From Erythrocercus mccallii (Eukaryota; Chordata; Aves; Passeriformes; Dicruridae), in NCBI GenBank assembly GCA_013397435.1, contig VZRG01000861.1:67691-131690 (forward strand): DNA of 64,000 nucleotides, in the 5' to 3' direction. Below are positions 25,931-38,480 of the stretch, in pieces; position 1 is the first letter of the stretch; the number at the start of each line of letters is the position of its first letter. The translations under genes were made by a program, and so were the position numbers. The notes below the pieces were generated by a model, which worked only from the letters and a program-made list of their open reading frames with translations, was not told the origin of the DNA and did not search any database.

Positions 25931-26037
25931 CTGAAAACGATAGAACGTGCCGTCATCTTTCAGGGTAAGGACATGGTCTGAGATGGGAAAGACATAACCC
26001 TGCGCAGCAATAAGACTTCCCAAGTGTATTGCTTCCC
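25931..26037 (-). CDS. RGS6: RGS6 coding exon: C-terminal half of the DEP domain
   Basis: This 107-nt exon begins with two bases of a Gly codon and encodes 35 residues, EAIHLGSLIAAQGYVFPISD followed by HVLTLKDDGTFYRFQ, ending on a whole codon. The acceptor is a strong pyrimidine tract ending TTTCACAG. The donor is GTTGGT, a weak site, with a better-looking GTGAGC exactly 4 nt further in; only the first keeps the frame into the next exon. The segment closes the DEP fold (beta hairpin with DDGTFYRF) and leads into DHEX. Confidence 0.95.
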
Positions 26038-27440
26038 CTGTGAAAGAGAAAAACCAGTAGGGATGTGTCAACAAGACATGCACCGCACATTTCTCTGCTT
26101 TCAATTGCAGCTCTGGTGATGACTCGTGAAATCTGGTGCCTACATGCCTCTCTGCACCCACACCACATCCCTACCACTTCCAACCAAACCCTGCAAAGCA
26201 GGAGTGCAGAAATCAGCCTTACAACACAGATAAAGCACTGCTCAAACGTTTAACCCATTCATTTTTTGTTTACAAAATACGCACAGCAGTTCAGCTGTAG
26301 AGCATGAAATTCATTTCAAAATACATTATCTACCACAGGTGACAGCTGACAAGAATCCTGTTCCATCAGTGAACCTCAGTCGCTTCTACCAAACCCAACA
26401 AGTGCCTGCAACACCAGTTCATTAGCAGGATATTTATTCATAAAGACACATCCTTGCACTGTAGCACTGCCCTTTGTTAGAGAAAATGTTGCAAAGGGGA
26501 GTTACATATCCTAGTGCTGCCCAGGCAACCTTCCTCAATGCAGAGGCACATCTGTGCAGATTTTGAAGCAATGCCAGCTGTCAAAAGCTGCATCATCTTT
26601 CACAGAGCTGAAAAATCATCTGCTTGTGCATGTCCAGATAGATAATAAAGCTGTTGTCTGCAGCTGAAATTCAGATTTGGGACCTGACAGGACTCATGAG
26701 AGGGGATGTGTGTACAGGGATGCCCTGCTGGGTGATTCAACATTGCCTCTATCTCTGTTTTTACATGGTGACAGTAAGGCAGCTTAAAAACTGGTAGTGA
26801 GATTCTGGATTTTTTTCCTTTCCTGAAAAGGAAAAGAAACTTCTGGACCTGCAGATCTTTCCTTTCTCTTTTCTCAATTGGTCTTTACTTGCCTGAGTGA
26901 TTTTGGTTTCTCTGAAGAGTGAACTATTTGCATTGTGCCCATCCACTGATCACTCTTTATGGCTGATTATCCATTTATCTATCTGCTGATTCATCTATTT
27001 CCTGTTTTTGATAAATTAAAAACCATTACCAGATTCTATGATCCTGGCCAAGAATGACACTGACACTATGTCCTGTCAGCTGTGCCTACCTTTCTTCACA
27101 CCACAAAAACCTAACACTGCATTTGCCTACTTAACCACACACATCCACCAACTTCTTTTTGAAGTCTAGGAACAAAATCTAAAATCAATCAGTCCTCTGT
27201 AGGCAGCAACAGTTTCACAGACAGGCTAAAATTCCCACAATGACAGTGTGTTGCAGTATAAGGCATTAGACTTAATTAACATGTTGACTCTTAACTCTTT
27301 TCCTCCTCCTTCCCTCCAATGCTTAAATCAACCATGTTCTTTTACTGGCATTTTAGACTGCAGCAATACAGTATTTACTGTCTAATGGCATACACAATAC
27401 AGACGGAGCACCTATTTGTCCCCAGCTGTGGTCATCTTAC
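26038..27440 (-). other. RGS6 intron (1.4 kb)
   Basis: Unique sequence between two DEP exons; nothing further recognised. Confidence 0.82.
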
Positions 27441-27491
27441 CTGCATCCTCAATGCTGAGGTTCTTCATAAGCCACTGCACAATATCAGAAC
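27441..27491 (-). CDS. RGS6: RGS6 coding exon: middle of the DEP domain (51 nt)
   Basis: This exon completes the split Gly codon, encodes SDIVQWLMKNLSIEDA, and ends with one base of the next Gly codon. The acceptor is a T-rich tract ending TTTGTTAAG and the donor starts GTAAGATG. The VQWLMKNL helix is a hallmark of DEP domains in the R7 group. The residues at the 3' junction read EDA-G-EA, while I recall EDPVEA in mammalian RGS6/RGS7, so this short loop appears to have diverged. Length 51 is divisible by three with both borders in the same phase, so skipping it would keep the frame but delete 17 residues of the DEP core. Confidence 0.94.
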
Positions 27492-28544
27492 CTTAACAAA
27501 TGAACAAAAAAATTGAAGAAAGCATTAGACACCAAGACCACAGGGTTTGAGTGGCCTAGAGAGATAACACTGAGATGGATACAATAGAACTGACATGAAC
27601 TTTATTCCATTTTGGTTTTTTATTTCCACTGAGGTTTCAGAATGTTTTTCCTTCTTGTGCCACACTGCAGCTACATAGTTACGGACAGGTACCAAGTCCC
27701 ATGGAGTTTTCTGTGCAATAGGAGACTTGATATACATGAAGTCAGATATTAGTCTAATGGTGCCCTGTAACTGTTCTCTTCCATTTTCCTCTCTCTCACC
27801 TCAGCATATAGAGTTAAGTTTCTGCAAGCACTGGTTAGCCAGAAGATGAAGGAACATTTACTGGCACCTCACACCTGTAATGTGTAGATGTACAGAACTG
27901 AAACATGAGTCAAAAGCAGACAGGAAGGACTTGCTTATGTCAAAGACAAGCAATGTCTTAGAGAAGAAGGTGGTATTCAGAGTGCCCGTAACCACAGCCC
28001 CTGTGAGCGGTCACCTGGTGGTCATCACACAAACTGAATGGTGGCTGGGAAGGGTGAGCCTTTAAGATCCATCAGGAAGTTCATTAGGTTTTCAGGGCCC
28101 ATCAAGTATAATGAAAGTTGTTGCTATCTTATAAAGAACATCACATTCTCTAGGACTGATCCTCTGCATGTATACAACCTCTGTTGCTTGCATGGAGATC
28201 ACAGAAGTGGAAAACTTGTCACTGTTCAGGAGAAAGGCCAGTTATCAAAATACATCGTGACAGGGCAGCAAAATTTAGTTAAATCACATCCTCAGAAAGT
28301 TACGCTTAAAGTTGAACATAAGTGTGTACAAGTCAGCCAATTGGAGTTCTCCAAAGTCAAAGGCAATCAGCAAAGAGACTCGGATGCAATATGGCAAGCC
28401 CATACTAAGTTACAACAGCATTCATCACTACGTAACAATGTCACGTCTGGATACAGACATAACACCAAGCCCTTCTCAGCATACAGTCAATTTCCAGAGT
28501 AATATTTATATTCACATACAATAGGCTAATAGCCCTAGTAACAC

Positions 28545-28672
28545 TTCATAGAATCATAGACTGGCTTGGGCTAAAAGGCACCGAAATATATCCAGTTGCA
28601 ACTCCCCTGCCATGCGCAGGGATGCCACCCACTAGACCAGGCTGCTCAAAGCCCTATCCAATCTGGTTCAGG
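28545..28672 (-). mobile_element. CR1 LINE 3' fragment (antisense on + strand)
   Basis: The plus strand reads TCATAGAATCATAGACTGGC, AGTTGCAACTCCCCTGCCAT, GCAGGGATGCCACCCACTAG, ACCAGGCTGCTCAAAGCCC, which is the reverse complement of the CR1 3' end. The terminal octamer repeats are still clear at 28546-28560. It is strongly 5'-truncated and same-sense with RGS6. Confidence 0.88.
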
Positions 28673-28853
28673 CTTACAAAACAAATCCCAGAGGATCTTA
28701 TTTGTGAAGAGCACTTCTGAGCACAGATGCGAATGGGACTTCAAGGAGCAACATAACCACAATGGTTGTTCCACAAGAACATTTTTTGATTTTGCTGCGG
28801 TCCCCAGCCAGCTCAGTCGGCATCAGATGCCTTGGTTGCTCCTGGTTAGGGCC

Positions 28854-29325
28854 TGCAGCTAAGCAGCCCCTGCCAAGGCAACCCCGGCAGGCTCCCAGGT
28901 ACCGGCAGAGCCTGGCAAGCTCAGTGATTTGCAGCTCTTAGCAGTGATCAGCTCTGTGCAGTGATTATCAGCTCAAGCTTGCCAGGATGCCTTTCGCAGA
29001 CGCAGGGAGAGAGAGAGGAGAAGGCCGTATGGGGATTCCACAGATGATTCTTTATTGAAGATCCTGCGAAGGGTCCCAGGGACAGCTCTTCTGCCCGAGC
29101 TGGGGAAATAGTGGGGTTTATATAGGGTTCTGGGGGATTGAGAAATGCTGCAATGGGGTGAGTCGGGGTAGAAAGGACCTATTAGCTTACAGGGAGATAA
29201 GAGAGGGTCCGAGAGCAGGAAGAGGGTCTATTTGGCCTGGTCACCGTGACTAGGCAATTTAGGGTACTGCCCGCCAGAGAGGCCTGCTAGGCCTCATGGC
29301 TGCAACAAACATTTTGCTTTCCACA
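28854..29325 (-). mobile_element. Solo LTR of an endogenous retrovirus
   Basis: Read on the minus strand, the element starts TGTGGAAAGC and ends in ...GCTGCA, the TG...CA ends of an LTR. It is flanked by a 4-bp direct repeat GGCC (28850-28853 and 29326-29329). A TATA box (TATATAAA, minus strand, 29117-29124) is followed about 65 nt later by AATAAA (29051-29056), giving U3-R-U5 order. A 4-bp duplication fits a gammaretrovirus-like (class I) element. No coding remnant or second LTR is adjacent, so it is a solo LTR. The duplicated GGCC is palindromic, which weakens that single point. Family name not assigned. Confidence 0.65.
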
Positions 29326-32300
29326 GGCCCAAAGCATCCCCATGCCCTGAGAAAACTTTCAATATAATAAAGGCCAGGAGTCACAATGTGCCACAGAGAG
29401 AGACAGGCACTGCTAGTGCCCCAGATCCCTGTAATTATCTGCAGGTCTGACTCTGCCATACAGGTGAAATTCCCATTAGAAATGTGAGCTCTTCCCCATA
29501 CAGAAGGGGACAGCAGCTCCCACTCCACTGACAGTGGAAGTTGACCCAGAACAGTACAAAGAGCACCAGTAAACCCTCTTCAGTCAGGCTTCAGCAGCAG
29601 ACAGCAATATGGACCTGACCTACCTCATCCCTCACCCAAGGCAGGTGAAACAACAGACCTGTCCCCTGCAGGGAATCAGCAGGGCTCCTGAAGATCAGGG
29701 AGCATTTGATTTCACTTAAATACTGGGCAAACAGATGTGATCAACAAGCAGCAACAGGGCATTGTCTCAACCTGCCTTGAAGGTATCAGTAAACCAGATA
29801 GTAAATTACCAATCTCAAAATCTTGTATTCTCAGCAGTACGGTCATTCTCAACACCTCCCAACTTCATCTAGGAGCATTTTCCATTGCCATTTTCCTATT
29901 TAGAAAGTTATTCCAGATTTTTTTTTGATAGATTGAATTCTTCCTGTAACTTTGCAACCTAAGTTTTTTAATGTGCAATTTGTATGCATTTCATAACTGT
30001 ATTATCATTGAAGGAAAATAATGATTTTTCTTTCTTGACAGTTTCTCCTGAGTGTTTCTACAGAGGGCTGACACTTTGTCTCCCCGCCTCCATCTCATTA
30101 AACCAACCCAATTCTTCCTATGTCCTTTTGAGGTGGTCTCTCCCTATACTTTACCATTCAGCAACTTCTCAAATTTAAATCAACTTCTTTGCACTGAGCT
30201 CACCAAAACTGCACTGGGTACCTTGCAGAACAGCAAGCCAATGCCTCTGGCAATGGTGCCAGCACTTTCTTTTCTCTATTAAAACTATCTTGCCACATGC
30301 ATCCTGAGGTCATGTCATTTTTTTGAACAATAAATTTATTCAGAAAAATATGTACAAGGGGTACAAAATTATCTGCTAAATGAGAAGGCATCTAGCAAAC
30401 ACCATTAGCTGAATAACATATGAGGAATATGTTCAGAGCCATGTAGTTTTGACAAGTTTGCTAATAAAATACTCTATTTTATAAACATGGGTGTTCCCTT
30501 TTACAAAAAAAATATTTTGAAGACAGAGCACAACATTTATGGTTAGAAAGCTAATTCAAGAAGAGTCAAACTGCAGTGCTTCTGTACTGTTAGAAACAAA
30601 ACCTCACAAAATGCTGTCTTGGTTCAAGTGAAACCAGAATCTTTCTTGGTTTTTCAGTTAATCCCCTTAGCAAAAAAAAAAAAAAATCCAGTTTCTCCTG
30701 ATTTTGGTCTCTGGTTACAGGCTTGCAATGATCTCTTAGGCATTGTATTCCCAAGTGACATGAGAGCTGATACCTGACAATCATCTACAGTATTGCATCG
30801 CTTCGCTCACAGGAGGTGAAGTGCTTTCTGCATGACCTCTTACCAGATGTACAGGAACACTTAGTTCCTGACTTAATCCTAAGTCCCACTCCATTTCTAC
30901 ATGGAATGATCATGTCCCCAGCTCTAGGACACTTCTGAGGCATCTATTCAATTTCCATCAAATAAAAGTGAAAAATTCAAGTGAGGCTGAAAGTTGGTTG
31001 CCCAGTCTTTCTCACCCCATATAAGAAAGGTTTAAATGGGCAGGAAAGGTTTAAAAGGCAAGTAAACTGGAACCACTGACTCAACCAGAACTCCTGTGAT
31101 CAGCCACTCTAGAATATAAGCAGCAGTTGAGATCAGGAATTTTAATTTGCCTCTGTTAAAAACATGAAGTCATTCCTGAATACTGCCAAGAGCCTGGAAG
31201 ATGTTATAGCTCCTCTCCAGTTGTCCTGAGGCAGACAGATTATCTTTCTGCTGAGCTTGCTGAACCATTATTTATCACCTGCCAAGACTGATTACTCACC
31301 CTTGGGACAATGACAAGTCCGTCCTTCCTCTGTTAATTACTGTCATCGTTAATAGCCATGTCACTAATTAATATTCAGTCATAATGAAAACTCTTTACTG
31401 TCGTCTCCCATAACACCTTCAGTTTTTAGGGTTACCCTTACACATTGGCTCAGCATTTGCTTGTGGCTGCTTCTATCACTGCAATTTACTTTTGCCACCT
31501 AGAAATACTAATGCCCTTCTTCAAATGGGAAAATTTAGATTTATCCTTCTAAGACACACTGAAGATTTGAGTGATTCCTTTACAACACTGTCATCTACCA
31601 GACCAAGACAGAGATACCTCTATCTGTAAGTTTTCCAGAACACATCATCTTCACCTCTCCTTTAGATTAAACCTGGTGGGTGGTCCTCATGTAACTCACC
31701 TTCCCAAAAAGGTATTTTCGCACATTTCAAAAGCTCTTTCAGAGGATACCCAAGGAAAACGCTTGACTCTGACATGTTTCCACTGTACACTAACAGGGCA
31801 TTTGAAATCTTCTGAAAAAGAAAAGTTGGGCATGTTTTCATAATAGGAAGTGTTACCAAATCCAGATAGAGGAATACCTTCCATCTTCTCTGTGCTCCTC
31901 TCTATACATCTACTTTTCCTGAGTCAGAATGCTCAGTTCAAGAATAGCCAACATCCTTTGAACACCTATTTCCTCCTCATCTATAATGTAACATATCTTT
32001 TTGCCTTAGGCTTTCCTTTGAAGCTAAAGTTGCTTAACACCAACAGAATAGCTGTATTTCTACATGCAAACATATTCACCCTGACCATTTATCCAGCTAC
32101 GTGTTTAGAGACCAGCGGTTTTATATTTACTGCTATTTTCTTCATTTTCTCTTCAGCCTCAGTGACCCCATAATAGTAGCTAGTGTTCTCTGCTGACTAT
32201 TGCCTGTCAACATGACAAATGAGAGGTAAGACATTGAAAGATAAATTTTAAAAATTCACAAGGTGTGAGGCCATTGGCAAGATGCAGTTGGTGAGGTGAG

Positions 32301-35300
32301 TCACCACCCCTGTATTTGATATCTTATCTACTCAACCTATGTTGTTCTACCTCTTCCAGAAAATGTAGAAAGAAAGATCTGCCCATCTTTCACATGCTGA
32401 AATGACAAAGGCAGACAGGACAACACACCATTCTTCAGCTGTTTCTAAAGATCTGCTGCCTGGAGTGGAGTCTGTACCTCTGGTTCTGGTTCTGAGCAAA
32501 GAAGCCAGGACCACTGGGGTCTGCTTGTCATCGAATGGACTAAACATGTCCCTGACAAGCCCTGCATCTGTACACACACGTATATGTGTACAAATAAAAA
32601 ATACAGGAGTATTTATGAAACCTCATCAAATGTGTGCACTTCATTTTTCTTTTTAGGCCTGGAAAGACAACTGCTTTTTTTGCTGTGTCCTGAGATTGCA
32701 GAGCTGACAAGCACTGATGAGTGGAGCTCTACAGGGATTGAACACAAGACATCTTGTGTGGCCAGTGACCAAGGACTAAAGTTTGTCCCGTCTCATGGAC
32801 TTGTTAAGCTGAGCCCTGACCACTGGATGCCATCAGCTGATGGGGTGGGATATCCTGGATCTCGGATCATTCGCAGCCTCACACTGCACTGACAGATAGA
32901 ATCACTGAAGCAAGTGAGGTCATAAAAACATTTAAAAATACCACCTGATCATAACATGAGAGAACGTGTTATACATACCTGTTTACAGAAGGATACAGAA
33001 GATTGCTTAGTTATTTCCTGTCCTTTTTTCAGTGTTAATGTAACTCTAATATTCTCTGAACATATTTTGATGCTTTAAAAAAATGCCAAGTACTTTTGCA
33101 TGGCAGGGGGAATTTTGTGTTCTGGTTGGGAGAGGGTTTTTTTGTTCTGTTGTTCTTTTGCCATGAAGAATGTGAACTGTTCAGCTCCTTCCTAGACCTT
33201 ATCTACACACTTCATGGACAAACAAGCCAAGTGCCTGCCCTCTGATGTCAATCACCTCCAAACTCACAGTCTAGACAGTCTTTTACTGAAAGGGTAGAAA
33301 TATGTCCCCCTTCCTGTCACTTCATTCTTGAAAATAGATGAACCCATTTTAGCACCAAATTTTCCAAACAATTTGCTCCTGAACTCAGAGCAATCTTTAA
33401 ATATTTCTATAAGAAGAGTAAGAGAAAAAAAAACCCCACAAGCAGTTGAAATGACATAAAAATACATGCACAGGTGGAGGAGCAGACACCCAAGCTGCTT
33501 TTTACGCTGCCAATCATGGCAATCACACTGTTAAATGAAAATAATACCTTGGGTCCTTCCCCAGCCAGTTCTGAGTCCTTGGTAAAAAGGACAAAAAGGT
33601 TAATTATTCCCACTTTTACCACTGGGCTTGCAAAAATAAACAAATTAATGTCCCCCATGATAAAGGGCAAAATTATTTCATACAAAATTTCTCAAGGTCT
33701 TTAGCACTCTGTGCTACAATTTTTCTTACACAGAGCCCCCCACTGACACCCACAGTGCTTTCAGCTAAGTTGGGAGTACAGACTACTACTCACAGTAGGG
33801 ATTTAACACAAAGCAACAATTTTTATGGTAGGGGAAGAAAAGAGGAACATCTAGGTCTCTCTCTAGTATTCTGTTACAAATATTGAGGAAGTGCTTTATA
33901 AAATTTACCCACAATGAGTACATAAATAAATACCAATACCAACTAAAAAAAACCTCAGCAGTTGACTCAGAAAATGCAGTAATTGCAGCTCTCCTTCATC
34001 AGCATGTGGTAATTGCACCACTCAGTGTCAGCAAGGAGCATCATCAAAGCTCCAACAGCTCAGAGCTTCTAGCAATAGCAGTTTATGTTATACTCACTTT
34101 AAATCTTGTTTGTGAATTATTAACAACCATTAGCAGCAGGAGCGTTACCCCTTTTTGATCAAAGCAGCCAAAGTTTTTAAGGAATCTTTTTGTTCATTGT
34201 AAACTTTAGAGCTTGAATTAACAATTTACTTTCCTTATAATAAAAACCTGAAAACATAATACTTTATGTGAAGTAAGAATAAGGCTTGGTGGGAAGGTGA
34301 AATACAAAATTTGAAAGATGGAGATTCAGAATTGCAAAATCCAAATTCCTGCGTACTTTCAACCTTGTTAATACCTCCTTCCTGTGACCTGCTATTCAGA
34401 GGGACTTTTGCCTTCTCATCATATTGGTCAGGCTTCCAAAGTACACACTCCCTCTCCAATGCAAACCTGTAGAGGGAGATTTTCACTAGGCAGGAATCAA
34501 TAAATGACATGATGGTGCAGAGTTCTGTGTGGGCTAATTCACCCAGGTAACAAAGATAAATTAGATCTTAAGATCTCAGAGATACCACAGACAGATTTCT
34601 TTCCTTGCAAGGCTGCCCATCTGAAAATCGCTCAGGTAGCTTTACAAGGCATGAAAGAAAGCAGCAGCAGACATGCCTGAAGACATTGCAATACCCACCC
34701 ACCACCAACACCTGGAAGCACGCAGCCCTGCTGAGTGGCAGAAGGATGCCACTCACCAAGAGCCCTGGATTTAAAATGATTGCTCTACAGTGGTGTCAGT
34801 AAGGCTGAGTTAGCAAACCTCTTAATGGGGGCACAGTTAATCCCAGTGAAAGAGGTCTGCCAGGGCAGCTTAAACCAGGTCTTCAACTGGAAAAAAAGCG
34901 ATACCAGCAAAAGGTCTTTTTCCAGTTGACCTGCCCAGCTTGTGAAAGGTTTGGTGTTATGCCAGCATCAGTGTTGTTCTCACTGCACTTTGACAGAGCT
35001 GTGTCACATCAGCCCAGCCCTCACATCTGACACACAGCACCTTTGACCCTCTCTGGCCTTTGCTCACACTGAGAGATGCCAAGCTGTGCCCTTAGCACAG
35101 AGCAGCCACTCTGATTTACTCGTGCTAAACACCCCTCACCTGACTTGGAAAACCTGAGCTGCCATCATGTCTGTGGTACCTGAAGACAGGCCTGGCATCA
35201 ACAAGCACGCTGGTAAACCTGAACACCCACGCCCTCCAGAACCCAGGATACACCATAACCCCAGTGCAATCCCCACTGCTGTTGCTTCACTTGGCTAGAA

Positions 35301-37332
35301 TTTGGCCTAAATTAGAGCTATACTCCATGACCTGTGTCCAGATCTTATTCTCTCCTCAAATACAACTCATATCAAATTGCTGTTACTACAAGTATGGGAG
35401 AAAATTGCAAAACAAAAAGAATTAGCAGCTCCACACTTTATGTCATTCAAACCCATACCTCCTTTAACACCCACAGAAGATGAACACATTGCCTCGAGAG
35501 CCCTTATAGAGGTGTTCAAGAGGCAGGAAAGTGGTACCTTGCACTCCCAGCCTCCCAGCAGCACTAGTAACAGCATTCTGTAGTAGCAGCTCAAATTATC
35601 ACCTTTTACAAATCGCTAAGAACTGCGGATGTGTTGAGATGCACCTGTATGCCTACAATTGATCATAAATTTCCAGCTGCTTTTCAGGGTGCTCTGCCTT
35701 TGCATTACTCAGACTACTGAAGTGGCTCATACAGCTTAGCAATTTGGCGCTCTGCCATATAGTAGTGTTTAGGCACTGTTCCTCACATTGTCAAAATGAT
35801 TTGGCAACAAAACAGCAAAGGAAGCAACTCTGAGCACTGCTGGAATTGAGGCTTTTGAAGATTCCTGTGTCAGATCTCATTAGGGATGAAACATTTTTAC
35901 TTCTATTCAATTCATGTGCACAGCCTTTAAATCAAAGGCAATGTTTCTGTAATTCCAATCATATATTAATATTTTTAATAGCTAATTTCCTTCTCCAGGA
36001 AACAAGAAAATTGATAAAATGTAGAAGGCGATTGGTGTATTTCAGCATGCGGCTATCAGGTCACTTCACACCACGTCCTCATTCACAAACTGAATTTCAA
36101 AGGCCATTACATCAAGGTCCTCCCTTCCCTCACCAGTGTTACAACAGTTTCCCTGCACAGGTGTAAATGTCACCAAGTGGTGCAAGATAGCAAAGTGCTC
36201 TGAAAGCTACAGCATTTTAATGATTTTTCACAGTATTTATTTACTAAGAGATCTGGAATTGTAGTACTCACCTATGCCAGATTCCTATGAATTTCTGCAG
36301 TAATTCTGTTAGCAAAAGTCAATTTTTAAATCTCCTACAGAGCCCTGGCCACAACAGATCTCTCCCAGGATCACACACTTCTGTCTTATCTGCAGCAACA
36401 TGATCATCTGTGATCCCTGTTACAGACAAGGGTAGTTACCTTCACCAAACTCTCTAAGAAAGCAACTTCCTCCTGACACATTGCTACTTTTTTCCCCCTC
36501 ATGTTCTTCAGGAAAGGTTTGAGAACCACACACAGTGTTTGCAGTGATGCAGTAACAGTCACATTACCCAGAAAATTAGATGACCCAATGTCTGTTACTC
36601 TCTTCCCTCCAGAAGTTCATTGTTCTTAAAATAAAATAATCAGTATTGCACAGCTTTCCCACCCCTTTTCTTTCTAGGTCTCTCGATCATATATAATGCT
36701 GGCTGTCCTGGAGTGCAGTTGGCCTCACTGGAACTCTGTACTGCTGCAGAAGTCAATCAAAGATGATTCTCCAGCAGGATTAAGGTAGCACATGTAACTT
36801 CTTTTAGTCAAGGGTAAAGCCAAATGAATTACAACTCTATAACAATTGCTGGCAATTTACTTAGTGCCATGCAAAAAAAAAGAGACAATATTGGCACTAC
36901 CACTAGAGGCCTAATTTTAAACCTTAAGCCATGTGTTAAAGGGACTTCTACTGGCAAGGAGCAGTTGATTTTGCTGGCAACAGCTTGTTCCTGCATTTCA
37001 CATATGGGCAGAGATATGTAACAGCGGGAATTCTAAATGTGCAGAAGAATTTAATGATGACACTGAAACAACCAACAAGCAAAAATCTGTTAGCCACAAT
37101 TAACAAGTTCAAAATAGGTAAATTATTTGTTCTTTGTTATATTTGATTGATTTCACAAGGATGTCTATAATACAAGCAGTAAACACAACCATCATAATTT
37201 CTTAAATACCTATATTTAAAAATTACATTTCCTGTCTGGTAAACCCTTCAAGTTTATTTTACCAAATAACCTCTGAAAGTAAGAAGCATTTTGAAAAGCT
37301 GAAAGTTGCACTGAACTACTACCATTCAGTAG

Positions 37333-37391
37333 TAAATAACTGAATCTAATGTCAAAACAGTAAATTAAATAACTGAATCTAATGTCAAAAC
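37333..37391. repeat. Perfect 26-bp direct repeat
   Basis: The same 26 bases, beginning TAAATAACTGAATCTAATGT, occur at 37333-37358 and 37366-37391 (period 33). They are identical, so the duplication is recent or conserved. Confidence 0.9.
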
Positions 37392-37677
37392 GCCATGCAT
37401 CTTATCTCTCTATGAATTTTAGAAGGTATTTTTGTTTTCATTCTAAGATAGAGAGAACCTAGTAAATATTTTTCTTTTTTTTTTCTCCCAGAATTTGAAG
37501 ACAAACATTCTATTTAACTCCTTTTGATGTAAGTATGGGTTTGGAATCAGAAAAGTTGATGGGCTGCTCCAAAGCATTGATTTCTGATAGCAACAGGTTC
37601 TGAAAGCAGGATGGACACAGCTGTGTATTTGGTTGCTATCCAGATCCAAAGCACAGCCTTCATAAAGCCATTCACTG

Positions 37678-38480
37678 TGTCGTGAGGATGAGCCTTTGTG
37701 AGAAATGAGGTTTAAGCAACTCCTAAATGTTAGAATTATAAGAGCAAAAGTTATTAGTTGTAGAATTGTAAAGCTAATGGCTAGTTTAAAAGTTGTAATA
37801 ATGTTAAAAGCTATCTTTATTTATTTTGTATTTTTTTACCTTAAATACTTATCTATTTTGTTACTTCCTTGTTAGGTAGATCACTGCAATTTCCTCGGAA
37901 TTCCTCGCCGCTTCCCCCCTCCCCCTTCCATTTTTCTACCAGGTTTCTGACAATTCTCCTCCCTGCTGCTGCAACTCGTCTATCAGAACTCTGTACCCCA
38001 CCTACACCATCCACTTCCCGCCCACGCTGCCTTTTGCTCGCCGACTGACCTAAGGGCTGCCCACTATGGAAATGAAGAATCCCAAGAGGCAATGCTTTCG
38101 AAAACAAACGTTGGCTATTCTCCAGGACAACAGACCAAAGCAAAACAGACTAAGACAGTAAAAAGATACCATATAACCCTACCTGCAGACATCGCAGTAA
38201 ATCACAGTTCTGCAGTTCCCTCTCGCCGGAATTTCAAGAGAACTTAAAAAGAAGAGACCCCTAGCCCGACTGAGCCACAACCGAGTTCCCGGAGACTCCC
38301 GTGTGAGGGAGGACCTCCCACTCTGCATGCCAGGCAGCAGAGTGAAGGACACCTCCTCCTCAGAGGTGCAGCTCAGCGAGAGCAGCGGTGGCGTAAGCCA
38401 CCCCTCCAGACCCCCCTTAAGAGCTGAATAAATAAAGGCAAGAAAAAGGAGTAAACATTGTCTCCTGCCCATTTATGACA
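37678..38480 (+). mobile_element. Candidate solo LTR (ERVL-like style)
   Basis: The region begins TGTCGTGAGGATGAG and ends CATTTATGACA, giving inverted ends TGTC(G/A)T(G/A)A. It has an AT-rich 5' part, a more GC-rich 3' part, and overlapping AATAAA signals at 38427-38436, about 45 nt before the end, as expected for R-U5. Its end resembles that of the LTR at 50903-51607 (CATTTATAACA). The flanks do not form a clean target duplication (CACTG against CCTTG), so borders are uncertain. A minus-strand donor-like CTGCAG/GTAGGG lies at about 38178-38190. Confidence 0.42.

Noticed and set aside
29259..29528. An 89-codon minus-strand open frame overlapping the start of the LTR at 28854-29325, considered as a retroviral envelope remnant.
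   Set aside because: The part outside the LTR shows no envelope motif that I can defend and no polypurine tract precedes the LTR, so it is read as flanking intron beside a solo LTR.
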